Assembly (NCBI RefSeq): GCF_014395785.1
Contig: NZ_CP060713.1
Span: forward strand, 1,888,501 to 1,952,500
Direction of reading: 5' to 3'
Length of the DNA: 64,000 bases
From: Nocardioides mesophilus
Lineage (GTDB): Bacteria; Actinomycetota; Actinomycetes; Propionibacteriales; Nocardioidaceae
Shown: one piece after another, positions 7,756 through 17,085 of the stretch
How positions within the stretch are numbered: the stretch's first letter is position 1
How the letters are laid out: the number at the start of each line of letters is the position of its first letter
Program-made: the position numbers and the translations under genes
The notes under the pieces: model-generated
What the model was told of the DNA's origin: nothing
The model's input: the letters and a program-made list of their open reading frames with translations, nothing else
The model's database searches: none

Positions 7756-9225
7756 TCAGGGGCGGGAGGTCCACCACTCCCGGAGCGCCGCCTCGGCGTC
7801 CTCCGGGGTCATCGGGCCGTTGTCCATCCGCAGCTCGAGCAGGAACCGGTAGGCCTCGCCGACCTCGCGGCCCGGCCCGACACCGAGGATCTCCATGATC
7901 TGGTTGCCGTCGAGGTCGGGACGGATCGAGGCCAGCTCCTCCTGCTGCTCGAGCAGGTGGATGCGCTCCTCGAGCTCGTCGTAGGTGCGCCGCAGCCGGT
8001 CCGCCTTGCGCTTGTTGCGGGTGGTGCAGTCCGCGCGGGTGAGCATGTGCAGCCGGGCGAGCTGGTCGCCGGCGTCGCGGACGTAGCGCCGCACCGCGGA
8101 GTCGGTCCACTCCCCCGAGCCGTAGCCGTGGAAGCGCAGGTGCAGCTCGACGAGGTGGGCGACGGCGTCGATGTCGTCGTTGGAGAAGCGCAGCGCCTTC
8201 ATCCGCTTGCGGGTGATCTTGGCGCCCACGACGTCGTGGTGGTGGAAGGTGACGGTGCCGTCCTCGGCCAGCCGGCGGGTCCGGGGCTTGCCGACGTCGT
8301 GCATCAGCGCGGCGAAGCGCGAGACGAAGTCCGGTCCGCCACCGGGCAGGCGGTCCTCGAGGTCGATGGACTGCTCCAGCACGGTCAGCGTGTGCTCGTA
8401 GACGTCCTTGTGGCGGAAGTGCTCGTCGCGCTCGAGGGCCAGCGCCGGCAGCTCGGGCAGCACGTGGTCGGCGAGGCCGGTGGCGACCAGGAGGGTGAGC
8501 CCGAGACGGGGGTACGGCGCGCAGACCAGCTTCACCAGCTCGTCGCGGACCCGCTCGGCGGACACGATCGCGATCCGGCCCGACATCGCGGTCATCGCCT
8601 CCTGCACCGCGGGATCCACCGCGAAGCCGAGCTGCGCGGCGAACCGGGCGGCGCGCATCATCCGCAGCGGGTCGTCGGAGAACGAGTCCTCCGGGCGTCC
8701 GGGCGTGCGCAGCACCCCCTGGGCGAGGTCGACCACGCCGCCGTACGGGTCCTCGACGCGGTTGCCGGGCACCGCGACCGCCATCGCGTTCACGGTGAAG
8801 TCGCGCCGCCCCAGGTCGCCGACCAGGGAGTCGCCGAAGTCGACGGCCGGCTTGCGGGAGTCCGGGTCGTAGGCCTCGGAGCGGTACGTCGTGATCTCGA
8901 CCTGCCAGTCACCCTTGCGGCAGCCGATCGTGCCGAAGGCGCGGCCCATGTCCCACAGCGCGTCCGCCCAGCCCTTGAGCAGCCGCTCGGTGGTCTCCGG
9001 ACGCGCCGAGGTGGTGAAGTCCAGGTCGTGGGAGATCCGGCCGAGCATGGCGTCGCGGACGGGCCCGCCGACGAGGTAGAGCTCCTCCCCGGCGGAGGCG
9101 AACCGGGCGCCGAGCTCCTCGGTCAGGCCGGAGATCCGCTCCAGCTCGGCGAGCGCGTGCGCCTGGATGTCGCCCACGTGCGGCGGGGGCGCCGGTGAGG
9201 CGGACGGTGGGGGGTGCTCGGACAC
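7756..9225 (-). CDS. cca: CCA tRNA nucleotidyltransferase
   Basis: A 489-residue class II tRNA nucleotidyltransferase, which adds or repairs the 3' CCA of tRNA. The N-terminal nucleotidyltransferase head shows GGPVRD (residues 53-58) and the metal-binding D-L-D-F (67-70). The neck with R-A-A-R-F-A (RMMRAARFAAQLGF) follows, and in the C-terminal part an HD domain with YEHTL and HDVGKPRTRR. The start is GTG 9225, with TAGAGT eight bases upstream and no ribosome binding site. It heads the conserved cca-DUF6049-murJ neighbourhood and diverges from DUF6049. Of the two tRNAs in this window, tRNA-Ile lacks an encoded CCA and needs this enzyme, while tRNA-Ala carries it. Confidence 0.95.
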   Translation of the reverse strand: MSEHPPPSASPAPPPHVGDIQAHALAELERISGLTEELGARFASAGEELYLVGGPVRDAMLGRISHDLDFTTSARPETTERLLKGWADALWDMGRAFGTIGCRKGDWQVEITTYRSEAYDPDSRKPAVDFGDSLVGDLGRRDFTVNAMAVAVPGNRVEDPYGGVVDLAQGVLRTPGRPEDSFSDDPLRMMRAARFAAQLGFAVDPAVQEAMTAMSGRIAIVSAERVRDELVKLVCAPYPRLGLTLLVATGLADHVLPELPALALERDEHFRHKDVYEHTLTVLEQSIDLEDRLPGGGPDFVSRFAALMHDVGKPRTRRLAEDGTVTFHHHDVVGAKITRKRMKALRFSNDDIDAVAHLVELHLRFHGYGSGEWTDSAVRRYVRDAGDQLARLHMLTRADCTTRNKRKADRLRRTYDELEERIHLLEQQEELASIRPDLDGNQIMEILGVGPGREVGEAYRFLLELRMDNGPMTPEDAEAALREWWTSRP

Positions 9226-9233
9226 GGGAGGCA

Positions 9234-9239
9234 ACTCTA
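9234..9239 (-). promoter_or_regulatory. Leaderless promoter -10 (TAGAGT) of cca
   Basis: TAGAGT on the minus strand lies eight bases before the GTG at 9225. It is one half of a divergent pair packed into the 68-bp cca/DUF6049 gap. Confidence 0.5.
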
Positions 9240-9281
9240 GGCCCCCACCCGTGTCCGCGCCGACCCGCAGGCTGGGGTCGT

Positions 9282-9287
9282 TAGCCT
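9282..9287 (+). promoter_or_regulatory. Leaderless promoter -10 (TAGCCT) of the DUF6049 gene
   Basis: TAGCCT is followed by six bases and the GTG at 9294, with no Shine-Dalgarno sequence. It is the rightward partner of the cca promoter. Confidence 0.5.
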
Positions 9288-9293
9288 TGCCCT

Positions 9294-11549
9294 GTGACCC
9301 GCCCCGTCCTCTCGCGCGCTGCCGCATGCCTGGCGGCGGTGCTCGTGACCGGTCTGGCAGGGGGTCTCACCGCGGCCTCCCCCGCGACGGCGAGCCCGCA
9401 CGCCGGCGTCGCCGCGGTAGCCGCGGTCGCACCCGGGGAGTCGACGCCGCTGCACGTGACCATGGACACCCTCACTCCCTCGGTGATCCCGCGCCGCGGC
9501 CAGATCATCGTCAGCGGCGAGGTCACCAACCGTTCGGACAGCACCTGGACCGACCTGCAGGTCTACCTCTTCACCTCCGCGGACCCGATCGGCGACAGCG
9601 CGGACCTGGCGGCGGCGGCGGAGTCCGACCCGGCGGCCGAGGTCGGGGCCCGGCTCTACCAGGACGGGCTGTTCACCGAGATCGGGGACCTCGCCCCCGG
9701 CGAGTCCACCCAGTACGTCGTCTCGGTGGGCCGGTCGGACCTCGAGATCAGCGGCGCCCCCGGGGTCTACTGGATCGGCGTGCACGTGCTGGGCGCGGAG
9801 GGCGGGCCGCGCGACCTCGTCGCCGACGGCCGCGCCCGCGCCTTCATCCCGCTGGTGGACCCGGGCACCCCCCGGACCCGGCTCGCGGTGACGGTGCCGC
9901 TGCGCGAGCAGGTGCTGCGAGGCCCGGAGCAGCGCCTGCTCGGGATCCGCAGATGGGAGCGCCTGCTCGACACCGACGGCCGGCTCGACCGGCTGCTCGC
10001 CTTCGGGGCGTCCAGCAGCCGGCCGGTGACCTGGCTGGTCGACCCCGCGGTCCTCGATGCGGCCGCCTCGGTGGCCGCCGGCAACCCGCCGCTGGACACC
10101 AGCGACGACGGCAGCGGGCCGGAAAGCGAGAAGCCCAGCCCGAGCCCGGCGCAGAGCGGCTCCGCGGATCCCTCGGGTGCCTCCGGGAGCCCGGACAGCG
10201 TGGCGCCCGCCCCCTCGGGCGGTTCGGACGGCTCCGGCGACCCCGGTGGCTCCGACGCAGCGGACAGCCCGACCCTTCCCCAGCAGGCGGCCGCCGCGTG
10301 GCTCGAGGCCTTCCGTGCCGCCACCGGCCGCGGAACGGTGATGTCGCTCCCTTACGCGGACATCGACGTGGGCGCGGTCACGACCGCCAAGCAGACCCGG
10401 ATCCTGCGGGAGGCGCAGCGGCTCAGCGAGAGCGCCGCCGCCCGGCTGGGCTACGTCTCCCGCCCCGTCATCGCGCCCCCGGCCGGCTACCTGCCCGCCA
10501 AGACGCTCGCCCGGCTCGACGACACCGCCCCGGTCCTGCTGCGCGACGAGGCGCTGCCCGGGGTGGACGGCGCCACCGCCACCCGGAGCAACGGCGTCGA
10601 GGTGGTGCTCGCCGACACGGCCGCCGCCGCGGGAGGCCCCGGCCCCAACGACCCGGGCGACCCGCTGGCGATGCGGCAGCGGATCCTCGCCGAGGCCGCC
10701 CTGCACGCGCTCGGCCCCCGCGCCGCCGACCCGCTCGTGGTCAGCCTGCCCGCGCAGTGGGACCCCGGGCCGGGGTGGCAGCGGGCCGACTTCTTCGGAG
10801 GCCTGGACGTGCCCTGGCTGACCCAGGTCGGCCTGCCCGCCGTGCTGGCCCGCAGCTCGGGTCCCGTGGACACCAGCACCCCGGTCTACCCGCTCCGGCA
10901 GCGCCGGGCGCAGGTCCCGTTCGCCAACCAGCTCGCCACGGAGGAGCTGGTGCGCGTCGGGTCGACGTACGCCCAGCTGCTGACCCGCAACGACTCGGTG
11001 CGCGACCAGCTCGCCCGGGCCGCGATGCCCACCTCCAGCTACCACGCCCGCACCCGCCCCGGCCGGGCGCTGACGCTCGCCCGGCAGGCCACCGAGCACG
11101 TCCGGGAGACCCTCGACGAGGTCGTGCTCGAGGGACCCGCGTTCGTGATGATGTCCAGCGACACCGGCCCGGTCGGGGTCACGGTCGCCAACAACCTCGA
11201 CCAGACGGTCACGGTGCAGCTCGTGGCGCAGACCGGGACCGACGCGCTCACGATCTCCAGCCCGGACCCGATCACGCTGGGGCCGGGCCAGCGGAGCCCG
11301 GTCCGGATGCGCGCGCACTCCACGAGCGTCGGCCTGCAGTCGGTGACCTTGCAGGCGACCACGGTCGAGGGCACCCCGCTGGGCTCCTCGGTCCGGTTCA
11401 ACGTGCGCACCAGCAACGTGGGGCTGGTCATCTGGCTGGTGATGGGCGCCGGCGCGCTGCTGTTCTTCGCCGCCATCGGGGTGCGGATCGCCCGCCGCGT
11501 CCGCACCCGCAGGGCCACCCACGGCCCGCTCCTGGAGAGGCAGGCATGA
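9294..11549 (+). CDS. DUF6049 family secreted membrane-anchored protein
   Basis: A 751-residue protein with a signal peptide (residues 1-34: RAAACLAAVLVTGLAGGLTA, cleavage near ATASPHA) and one C-terminal membrane helix (VGLVIWLVMGAGALLFFAAIGV) followed by a short basic cytoplasmic tail. The large exterior part contains an Ig-like beta domain near residues 50-130 and a low-complexity Ser/Pro/Gly segment around residues 265-330. DUF6049 proteins sit just upstream of murJ across Actinobacteria (Rv3909-like position), which suggests a role in envelope assembly; the biochemical function is not known to me. The stop overlaps the murJ start (ATGA), so the two are coupled. Confidence 0.82.
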   Translation: MTRPVLSRAAACLAAVLVTGLAGGLTAASPATASPHAGVAAVAAVAPGESTPLHVTMDTLTPSVIPRRGQIIVSGEVTNRSDSTWTDLQVYLFTSADPIGDSADLAAAAESDPAAEVGARLYQDGLFTEIGDLAPGESTQYVVSVGRSDLEISGAPGVYWIGVHVLGAEGGPRDLVADGRARAFIPLVDPGTPRTRLAVTVPLREQVLRGPEQRLLGIRRWERLLDTDGRLDRLLAFGASSSRPVTWLVDPAVLDAAASVAAGNPPLDTSDDGSGPESEKPSPSPAQSGSADPSGASGSPDSVAPAPSGGSDGSGDPGGSDAADSPTLPQQAAAAWLEAFRAATGRGTVMSLPYADIDVGAVTTAKQTRILREAQRLSESAAARLGYVSRPVIAPPAGYLPAKTLARLDDTAPVLLRDEALPGVDGATATRSNGVEVVLADTAAAAGGPGPNDPGDPLAMRQRILAEAALHALGPRAADPLVVSLPAQWDPGPGWQRADFFGGLDVPWLTQVGLPAVLARSSGPVDTSTPVYPLRQRRAQVPFANQLATEELVRVGSTYAQLLTRNDSVRDQLARAAMPTSSYHARTRPGRALTLARQATEHVRETLDEVVLEGPAFVMMSSDTGPVGVTVANNLDQTVTVQLVAQTGTDALTISSPDPITLGPGQRSPVRMRAHSTSVGLQSVTLQATTVEGTPLGSSVRFNVRTSNVGLVIWLVMGAGALLFFAAIGVRIARRVRTRRATHGPLLERQA

Positions 11550-13279
11550 GCGAGGTCCCCGAGCATGCGGCCGACACCGAGCAGGTGGCGGCCACCGGGT
11601 CCACCACCGGCACGGGGCCCACCGACGACGACGGCGCGTCGATCCTCTCCTCCAGCGCGGTGATGGCCGCGGGCACCGTGGTCTCCCGGGTCAGCGGGTT
11701 CGTGCGCAGCGGGCTGCTCGCCGCGGCGCTGGGCACGCAGCTGCACGCGGACGTCTTCACGATCGCGAACACCGTCCCGAACATGCTCTACATCCTGCTG
11801 GCCGGCGGCATCTTCAACGCCGTCCTGGTGCCGCAGCTGGTCCGGGCCCTGAAGAACGACGCGGACGGCGGCGACGCCTACACCAACCGGGTGGTCACGC
11901 TGGCCGCGCTCTTCCTCGCCGGGGTGACCGTCCTGCTGGTGGCCGCGGCGCCGCTGCTGATGCACCTGTTCCTCGGGCCGGCCTACTACACCCCCGAGCT
12001 GTCCGCGCAGCGTGAGTCACTGATCGACTTCGCCCGGCTGTGCCTGCCGCAGGTCTTCTTCTACGGCATGTTCGTGCTGGTCGGCCAGGTGCTGAACTCC
12101 CGGCGCAGCTTCGGGCCGATGATGTGGGCACCCATCGCCAACAACGTGATCTCGATCGCGGTGCTGGTGGCCTACCTGCTGCTCTACGGCTCCGCCTCGG
12201 GTTCCGAGCTCACCGGCGGCTTCACCTCCGGCCAGGAGCTGCTGCTCGGGCTCGGCTCGACGGTGGGGATCGCCGTGCAGCTGCTGATCCTGCTCCCCTT
12301 CCTGCGCCGCGCCGGCTTCACGATCCGGCCCCGCTTCGACTTCCGCGGCACCGGCCTGGGGCACACCCTGCGGCTCGGCATGTGGACGGTGCTGTTCGTG
12401 ATCGTCAACCAGGTCGCCTACACCGTGGTGGTCCGGATCGCCTCCACCGGTACGGCGGACGCGGCCACCTCGGCCGGGGGCGCGGCCGGCGCCGGCTACA
12501 CCGTCTACTCCTACGCCTTCCTGGTGATGATGGTGCCGCACGCGATCGTCACCGTCTCGCTGGCCACCGCGATGCTGCCCCGGCTCTCCGCGCACGCCGC
12601 CGACGAGGACCTGCGCGGTGTCGGGAGCAACGTCGCGGAGACGCTGCGCACCGCGCTGGCCCTGATCGTGCCGGTGGCGGTGCTGTTCCCGCTGGTGGCC
12701 AACGAGATCGGCAACCTCGTCTGGGGCTACGGAGCCGCCCGGTCGACGTACCAGGACTTCGCGGTCGCCCTCTCCCTGTTCGCCCCCGGGCTGGTCTTCT
12801 TCACCGCGCACTACCTGATGCTGCGCGGCTTCTACGCACTCGAGCGGACCCGGACCGTGTTCTGGGTGCAGTGCGTGATCGCGGCCACGAACATCGCGCT
12901 CGCGCTGCTGCTGGGGCGCACCGCGGCCCCACAGAACACCGCCGCCGGGCTGGTGCTCGCCTACGGCGGCGCGTACCTGGTCGGCTCGGCCGGCTCCTAC
13001 CTGTTGCTGCGGCACGTGCTCGGCGGCCTGGAGACGCCGCAGCTGGCGAGGTTCCTCGCCCGACTGCTGCCGGCCGTCGCGCTCGCCGGCGCCGCGGGGT
13101 GGCTGGTCCGGGCCGGGCTGCGGGTGGTCTGGGCCGGGGACGGCAAGCTGGACGCCCTGGTGACCCTGGTGACGGTGACCCTGGTCGGCGCGGTGGTCTA
13201 CCTCGCGGCGAGCCGTGCGCTGCGCCTGCGCGAGGTGACCGCGATCACCTCGCTGGTCACGTCCCGGCTCCGCCGCTGA
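11546..13279 (+). CDS. murJ: Lipid II flippase MurJ
   Basis: A 577-residue polytopic membrane protein of the MviN/MurJ family that moves lipid II to the outer face of the cytoplasmic membrane. After a disordered 30-residue N terminus it has about 14 hydrophobic helices. Family signatures include TVVSRVSGFVRSGLLAAALG near residues 45-65, NTVPNMLYILLAGGIFNAVLVPQL, and the RLCLPQVFFYGMFVLVGQVLNSR segment. It starts at ATG 11546 behind GGAGAGG, overlapping the previous stop by four bases. Unlike mycobacterial MviN, the protein stops after the membrane domain; the pseudokinase and exterior domain are encoded by the next gene. Confidence 0.94.
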   Translation: MSEVPEHAADTEQVAATGSTTGTGPTDDDGASILSSSAVMAAGTVVSRVSGFVRSGLLAAALGTQLHADVFTIANTVPNMLYILLAGGIFNAVLVPQLVRALKNDADGGDAYTNRVVTLAALFLAGVTVLLVAAAPLLMHLFLGPAYYTPELSAQRESLIDFARLCLPQVFFYGMFVLVGQVLNSRRSFGPMMWAPIANNVISIAVLVAYLLLYGSASGSELTGGFTSGQELLLGLGSTVGIAVQLLILLPFLRRAGFTIRPRFDFRGTGLGHTLRLGMWTVLFVIVNQVAYTVVVRIASTGTADAATSAGGAAGAGYTVYSYAFLVMMVPHAIVTVSLATAMLPRLSAHAADEDLRGVGSNVAETLRTALALIVPVAVLFPLVANEIGNLVWGYGAARSTYQDFAVALSLFAPGLVFFTAHYLMLRGFYALERTRTVFWVQCVIAATNIALALLLGRTAAPQNTAAGLVLAYGGAYLVGSAGSYLLLRHVLGGLETPQLARFLARLLPAVALAGAAGWLVRAGLRVVWAGDGKLDALVTLVTVTLVGAVVYLAASRALRLREVTAITSLVTSRLRR

Positions 13280-13375
13280 GCCGGGACGCGGCACGTACGG
13301 GCGCCGACCCGGGGGGCCGGCCCCCGTACGATGTCCCACGGACGGACGAACCGAACGCCGATGCGAGGGAGGCAC

Positions 13376-15379
13376 GTGGCCCAGACTCCGATCGGACCCG
13401 GGACCCTGCTCGCCGGACGGTTCGTGCTCGTCGACCTCCTCGACGAGACCGAGGGCGCCCGCTTCTGGCGGGCCCAGGACACCGTCCTGGCCCGCGACGT
13501 GGCGGTGCACGTCGTCGCCTCCGACGATCCCCGCTCGGCCGCGCTGCTGTCCGCTGCCCGGACGTCGGCCACGGTCTCCGACGGGCACCTGCTGCGAGTG
13601 CTCGACGCCGCCACCGAGGACGGCGTGACCTACGTGGTCAACGAGTGGGGCTCCGGCATCTCGCTGGACAAGCTGCTGCTCTCCGAGGGGCCGTTGTCGC
13701 CGCGCCGGGCCGCCTGGGTGGTCAAGGAGGTCGCCGAAGCGGTGGCGACGGCCCACCGCCAGGGCATCGCCCACGGTCGGCTGCTGCCGGAGAACGTGGT
13801 GGTCTCGGACTCCGGCTCGGTGAAGCTGATCGGTTTCGTCGTCGACGCGGTCCTCCGCGGCCGGGAGCAGCGCCAGGCCACCGGCGGCCCGCCGCTCGGC
13901 GAGCACGAGGCCGACGTGATGAACCTCGCGGCGCTGCTCTACGCCGGCCTGGTCGCCCGGTGGCCGGGGACCGCCGGCACCAAGGTGCCCGCGGCTCCCA
14001 CCGAGCACGGCCGCACCCTGCGCCCGCGACAGGTCCGAGCCGGGGTGCCCCGCCCGCTCGACGCGATCTGCGAGCGGGTGCTGAACCCCGACCCGAACCG
14101 GCACGTGATGTCGATCGAGACCGCCCACGAGATCTACGCCGCGCTCTCCGACTACATCGGCGATCCGGCGGCCGCGGCCCCGATCGGTCTGGACGCCACC
14201 GCCGCGATGTCGGCCTCGGACCTCGAGATGCTGCACGGGGGTGCCCCGCTGCACCGCGCCGGCCGGGGCGTGGCCGCCGCGGCGCCGGCGGACCCCGACG
14301 CCACGCAGGCCGCCCCCGACCCCCGGACAAGCCCCCACCCCGAGGCGACCCGGGCTGCTCCGGCGGCCCCGGCCGGCCACCCCGGGCCCGGAGACCCGGA
14401 GGCCACCCAGGCGGGCGCGCCGGCTTTCTTCGACGAGCGTGCCGACGACCGGGACGGTGACGATCCGGAGGCCACCCAGGTCCATCTGCGTCCCGCCGAG
14501 TCCGCAGGCTCCGCCGACTCCGCCGACCGCGTGGCGGCGCCCCCGCCGCCGCCCCCGGTGCTTCCCGAGCCCGCCGCCCGGCCGCTGTTCGCCTCCGACC
14601 GGCCCCGGACGCCACGACCGGGCGAGTCCCCGAGCGGGTCGACGTTCGGCGGCACGGCGTTCGGCTCACCCGGCGTGACCCGCAGCCGCGGCGACCTGCC
14701 GCCGGTCTGGGGGCCGGACGCGGACCTGCCACCGGAGGATCCCGACGACGGTGACTCGTGGTCGGAGGAGAACGCCGGCCGCAGCTGGTTGCGGCTCGCG
14801 GTCGCCATCGGCGGCGTCATGGCGCTGGTGGTCGCGCTGGTGCTCGCGTTCACCCTCGGCCGGGGCAGCTCGCCCGCCCAGGAGGCCGGCAGCGGGTCCA
14901 GCGCCTCCTCGACCGTCCCGAGCAAGCAGCCCGCCCCGGTGAAGATCGCGGCGGTGAGCGACTTCGACCCGCAGGGCGACCCGCCGGCGGAGAACTCCCA
15001 GCTCGCCCCCCTGGCGGCCGACGGCGACCCGCAGACCGCCTGGCGGACCAGCACCTACTACGACCCGATCAATCTGCTCAAGGACGGCGTGGGACTGCTG
15101 GTCGACCTCGGGGAGGCCAAGAAGGTCTCCGAGGTGGACGTCACGTTCATCGGCACCCCGACCACCGTGGAGCTGCTGGCCGCCGAGAGCGGGGCCGGTG
15201 AGCCGTCGTCGACCGACCAGCTCACCTCGGTCGCCTCCGTCCGGGACGCCGGCGTCCGGGCCCAGCTCCGGCCGGCCCGCCCGGTGACCACGCAGTACCT
15301 CGTGGTCTGGCTGACCGACCTTCCCGCCGTCGGGTCCGGCTTCCGTGGTGAGGTCGCGGAGATCAACGTCCGCTCATGA
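13376..15379 (+). CDS. Membrane pseudokinase, partner of MurJ
   Basis: A 667-residue protein with a protein-kinase-like domain (about residues 1-260), a long disordered linker (about 285-460), one membrane helix (LRLAVAIGGVMALVVALVLAF) and an exterior beta-sandwich (about 520-667) resembling an F5/8 discoidin domain. Kinase residues are lost: the VAIK lysine is His (VAVHVV), HRDLKPEN reads HGRLLPEN, and DFG reads GFV, so phosphotransfer is very unlikely. In Mycobacterium the same parts are fused to MviN and bind the FHA protein FhaA after phosphorylation by PknB. The linker has four [DH]-P-[DE]-A-T-[QR] motifs. The GTG at 13376 is preferred (GGGAGG just upstream); an ATG at 13361 is an alternative. 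The stop overlaps sigM. Confidence 0.85.
   Translation: MAQTPIGPGTLLAGRFVLVDLLDETEGARFWRAQDTVLARDVAVHVVASDDPRSAALLSAARTSATVSDGHLLRVLDAATEDGVTYVVNEWGSGISLDKLLLSEGPLSPRRAAWVVKEVAEAVATAHRQGIAHGRLLPENVVVSDSGSVKLIGFVVDAVLRGREQRQATGGPPLGEHEADVMNLAALLYAGLVARWPGTAGTKVPAAPTEHGRTLRPRQVRAGVPRPLDAICERVLNPDPNRHVMSIETAHEIYAALSDYIGDPAAAAPIGLDATAAMSASDLEMLHGGAPLHRAGRGVAAAAPADPDATQAAPDPRTSPHPEATRAAPAAPAGHPGPGDPEATQAGAPAFFDERADDRDGDDPEATQVHLRPAESAGSADSADRVAAPPPPPPVLPEPAARPLFASDRPRTPRPGESPSGSTFGGTAFGSPGVTRSRGDLPPVWGPDADLPPEDPDDGDSWSEENAGRSWLRLAVAIGGVMALVVALVLAFTLGRGSSPAQEAGSGSSASSTVPSKQPAPVKIAAVSDFDPQGDPPAENSQLAPLAADGDPQTAWRTSTYYDPINLLKDGVGLLVDLGEAKKVSEVDVTFIGTPTTVELLAAESGAGEPSSTDQLTSVASVRDAGVRAQLRPARPVTTQYLVVWLTDLPAVGSGFRGEVAEINVRS
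14291..14479 (+). repeat. Four DPEATQ-type motifs in the pseudokinase linker
   Basis: The motif appears as DPDATQ (about 14291-14308), HPEATR (about 14336-14353), DPEATQ (about 14395-14412) and DPEATQ (about 14462-14479). Each places a threonine after acidic and proline residues in otherwise low-complexity sequence, which suits a phospho-acceptor read by FHA domains. Confidence 0.6.
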
Positions 15380-16239
15380 CCGACGAGCTGCGGGAGCGGC
15401 GATCCGACGGGCCTCCGGGCGAGCACGGCGACACGACCGGTGACCGCGACCTGCTCGCCGCGCACGTGGCCGGGGACCCCGACGCCTTCGGACTGCTGTT
15501 CACCCGGCACCGGGACCGGCTGTGGGCGGTCGCCCTACGCACCACCGGCGACCCGGAGGAGGCGGCCGACGCCCTCCAGGACGCGCTGATCTCGGCGTTC
15601 CGGCGGGCCGGGTCCTTCCGCGGTGACGCGGCCGTGACCACCTGGCTGCACCGGATCGTCGTGAACGCCTGCCTGGACCGGTTGCGGCGGCGCAAGGTCA
15701 GGCTGGCCGACCCGTTGCCCGAGGACCTCGACGGGCACGTCCGGGACACGCAGCCCCGCGACGATGCCGGCGGCACCCCGGCCGCCCCTGCCGATCCGGC
15801 CGACGTGGTGGTGGCGGGTGAGCGCCGCGACCTGGTGCTCGCGGCGCTGGAGACGCTGCCTCCCGACCAGCGCGCCGCCCTGGTGCTGGTCGACATGGAG
15901 GGCTACTCCGTGGAGGAGACCGCGGCCATCCTCGACTGCGCCCCCGGCACCGTGAAGAGCCGCTGCTCGCGCGGTCGGGCCCGGCTGGTCCCGCTCCTGG
16001 CGGACCTCGGACCGGACGCCGGGAACCGTAGGGGCTCGCGGCGCGTCCCACCGGTGGCCTCCCGACCCGGCCGCGACTCCCCGGCCCAGCCGCAGGCGCC
16101 ACCGGCTCCGGGCAGCCGGCAGGCCGGGCCGGCCGGCGACGCACCCCGACCGGACGGACCCGGCCACGCCGTACCCCGATCGACACAGGACCCGACCGAC
16201 CCCCCGGAGCGCGACCACGCAGGAGGTGACCGGCAGTGA
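15376..16239 (+). CDS. sigM: ECF sigma factor SigM
   Basis: A 287-residue ECF sigma factor at the conserved murJ-sigM-trxB position. Region 2 lies near residues 30-95 (DAFGLLFTRHRDRLWAVALR, then DPEEAADALQDALISAFRR and VTTWLHRIVVNACLDRLRRR). Region 4 lies near residues 145-205 (LPPDQRAALVLVDMEGYSVEETAAIL, APGTVKSRCSRGRARL). A long Pro/Arg-rich tail of about 75 residues follows region 4, which is longer than in most SigM proteins. It starts at ATG 15376, overlapping the previous stop (ATGA), and its own stop overlaps the downstream membrane protein (GTGA), the usual sigma/anti-sigma arrangement. Confidence 0.9.
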   Translation: MTDELRERRSDGPPGEHGDTTGDRDLLAAHVAGDPDAFGLLFTRHRDRLWAVALRTTGDPEEAADALQDALISAFRRAGSFRGDAAVTTWLHRIVVNACLDRLRRRKVRLADPLPEDLDGHVRDTQPRDDAGGTPAAPADPADVVVAGERRDLVLAALETLPPDQRAALVLVDMEGYSVEETAAILDCAPGTVKSRCSRGRARLVPLLADLGPDAGNRRGSRRVPPVASRPGRDSPAQPQAPPAPGSRQAGPAGDAPRPDGPGHAVPRSTQDPTDPPERDHAGGDRQ

Positions 16240-17027
16240 CTCCCGAGCAGGAGGAGGCGGTGCGCCGCGCCCTGGCGGCGGCGCCGCCGGCCGGTCCGAT
16301 GCCTGCCGACGTGGCCGCCCGGCTCGACGCGACCCTGGCCGACCTCGGCGCCGGGCGCACGGCCGGAGCGTCGCAGCCCGGCCGACCCGAGCAGCCCGAA
16401 CCGGACCAGGCCGGCCAGCCACAACAGCTACGTCGTCCAGGGGCCGGCGGGACCGCCGGCCCGGGCAGGAGTCGGCGCTGGACCGGTCTCCTGGTCGCCG
16501 CGGCCACCGTGGCGGTCGCCGGCGTCGGGGTCGGTGTCGTCATCGACCACCTCGGCGGCAGCGGCAGCGGCAGCGACAGCCAGGCCGGCGCGACCTCCGA
16601 CATGGCCGGAGGTGACAACGCGGCCCGCGACGCACCGGAGTCCCAGGACGGCCTCGGGCAACCGGCGCAGAACACCCTCGTCGCGCTCGGCGCCCGGCCG
16701 GTGCCGTTGCGTTCGGCGGGCCTCGCGGCCGACGCCGCCCGGGTGCTCGAGGAGCGGCGGCTGCGTCGCGTGGACCTCGCAGGCGTCCTCGCGGGCACCT
16801 CGCAGCTGGCCTCGGGGACCGGGGCGGAGGCCGCGACGGTCCGCCAGCTCGCCGCCTGCGAGCTCCCGGACCTCGCCCGGGGCGACGTGCTGGTCGTCGC
16901 GCGGCTCGACGGCGAGCGGGGCACCCTGGTGCTCCACCGGGCGGCTGCCGGGACCCGTGTGGCGCAGTTCTACGCCTGTGACGACGCCTCCCGGAGCGTG
17001 GCCACCGCCCGGGTGGCCGACCGCTGA
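16236..17027 (+). CDS. Probable anti-SigM membrane protein
   Basis: A 263-residue single-pass membrane protein. The first 80 residues are cytoplasmic and the first 40 resemble a short helical sigma-binding part (EEAVRRALAAAPPAGPMPADVAARLDATLADL). One membrane helix follows (about residues 85-108, GLLVAAATVAVAGVGVGVVI), then an exterior domain with two cysteines (AACELP, FYACDD). No classical zinc anti-sigma motif is seen. GTG 16236 follows AGGAGG (16221-16226) and overlaps the sigM stop, so production is coupled to the sigma factor. This is the location of rsmA (Rv3912) in mycobacteria. Direct evidence that it binds SigM is absent; the call rests on topology and position. Confidence 0.75.
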   Translation: MTPEQEEAVRRALAAAPPAGPMPADVAARLDATLADLGAGRTAGASQPGRPEQPEPDQAGQPQQLRRPGAGGTAGPGRSRRWTGLLVAAATVAVAGVGVGVVIDHLGGSGSGSDSQAGATSDMAGGDNAARDAPESQDGLGQPAQNTLVALGARPVPLRSAGLAADAARVLEERRLRRVDLAGVLAGTSQLASGTGAEAATVRQLAACELPDLARGDVLVVARLDGERGTLVLHRAAAGTRVAQFYACDDASRSVATARVADR

Positions 17028-17085
17028 CCCGATCCACCCGCCGGCCGGCCGCGGCCCCGGGCACGCTGCGTGGTGGGTGCGGCGC

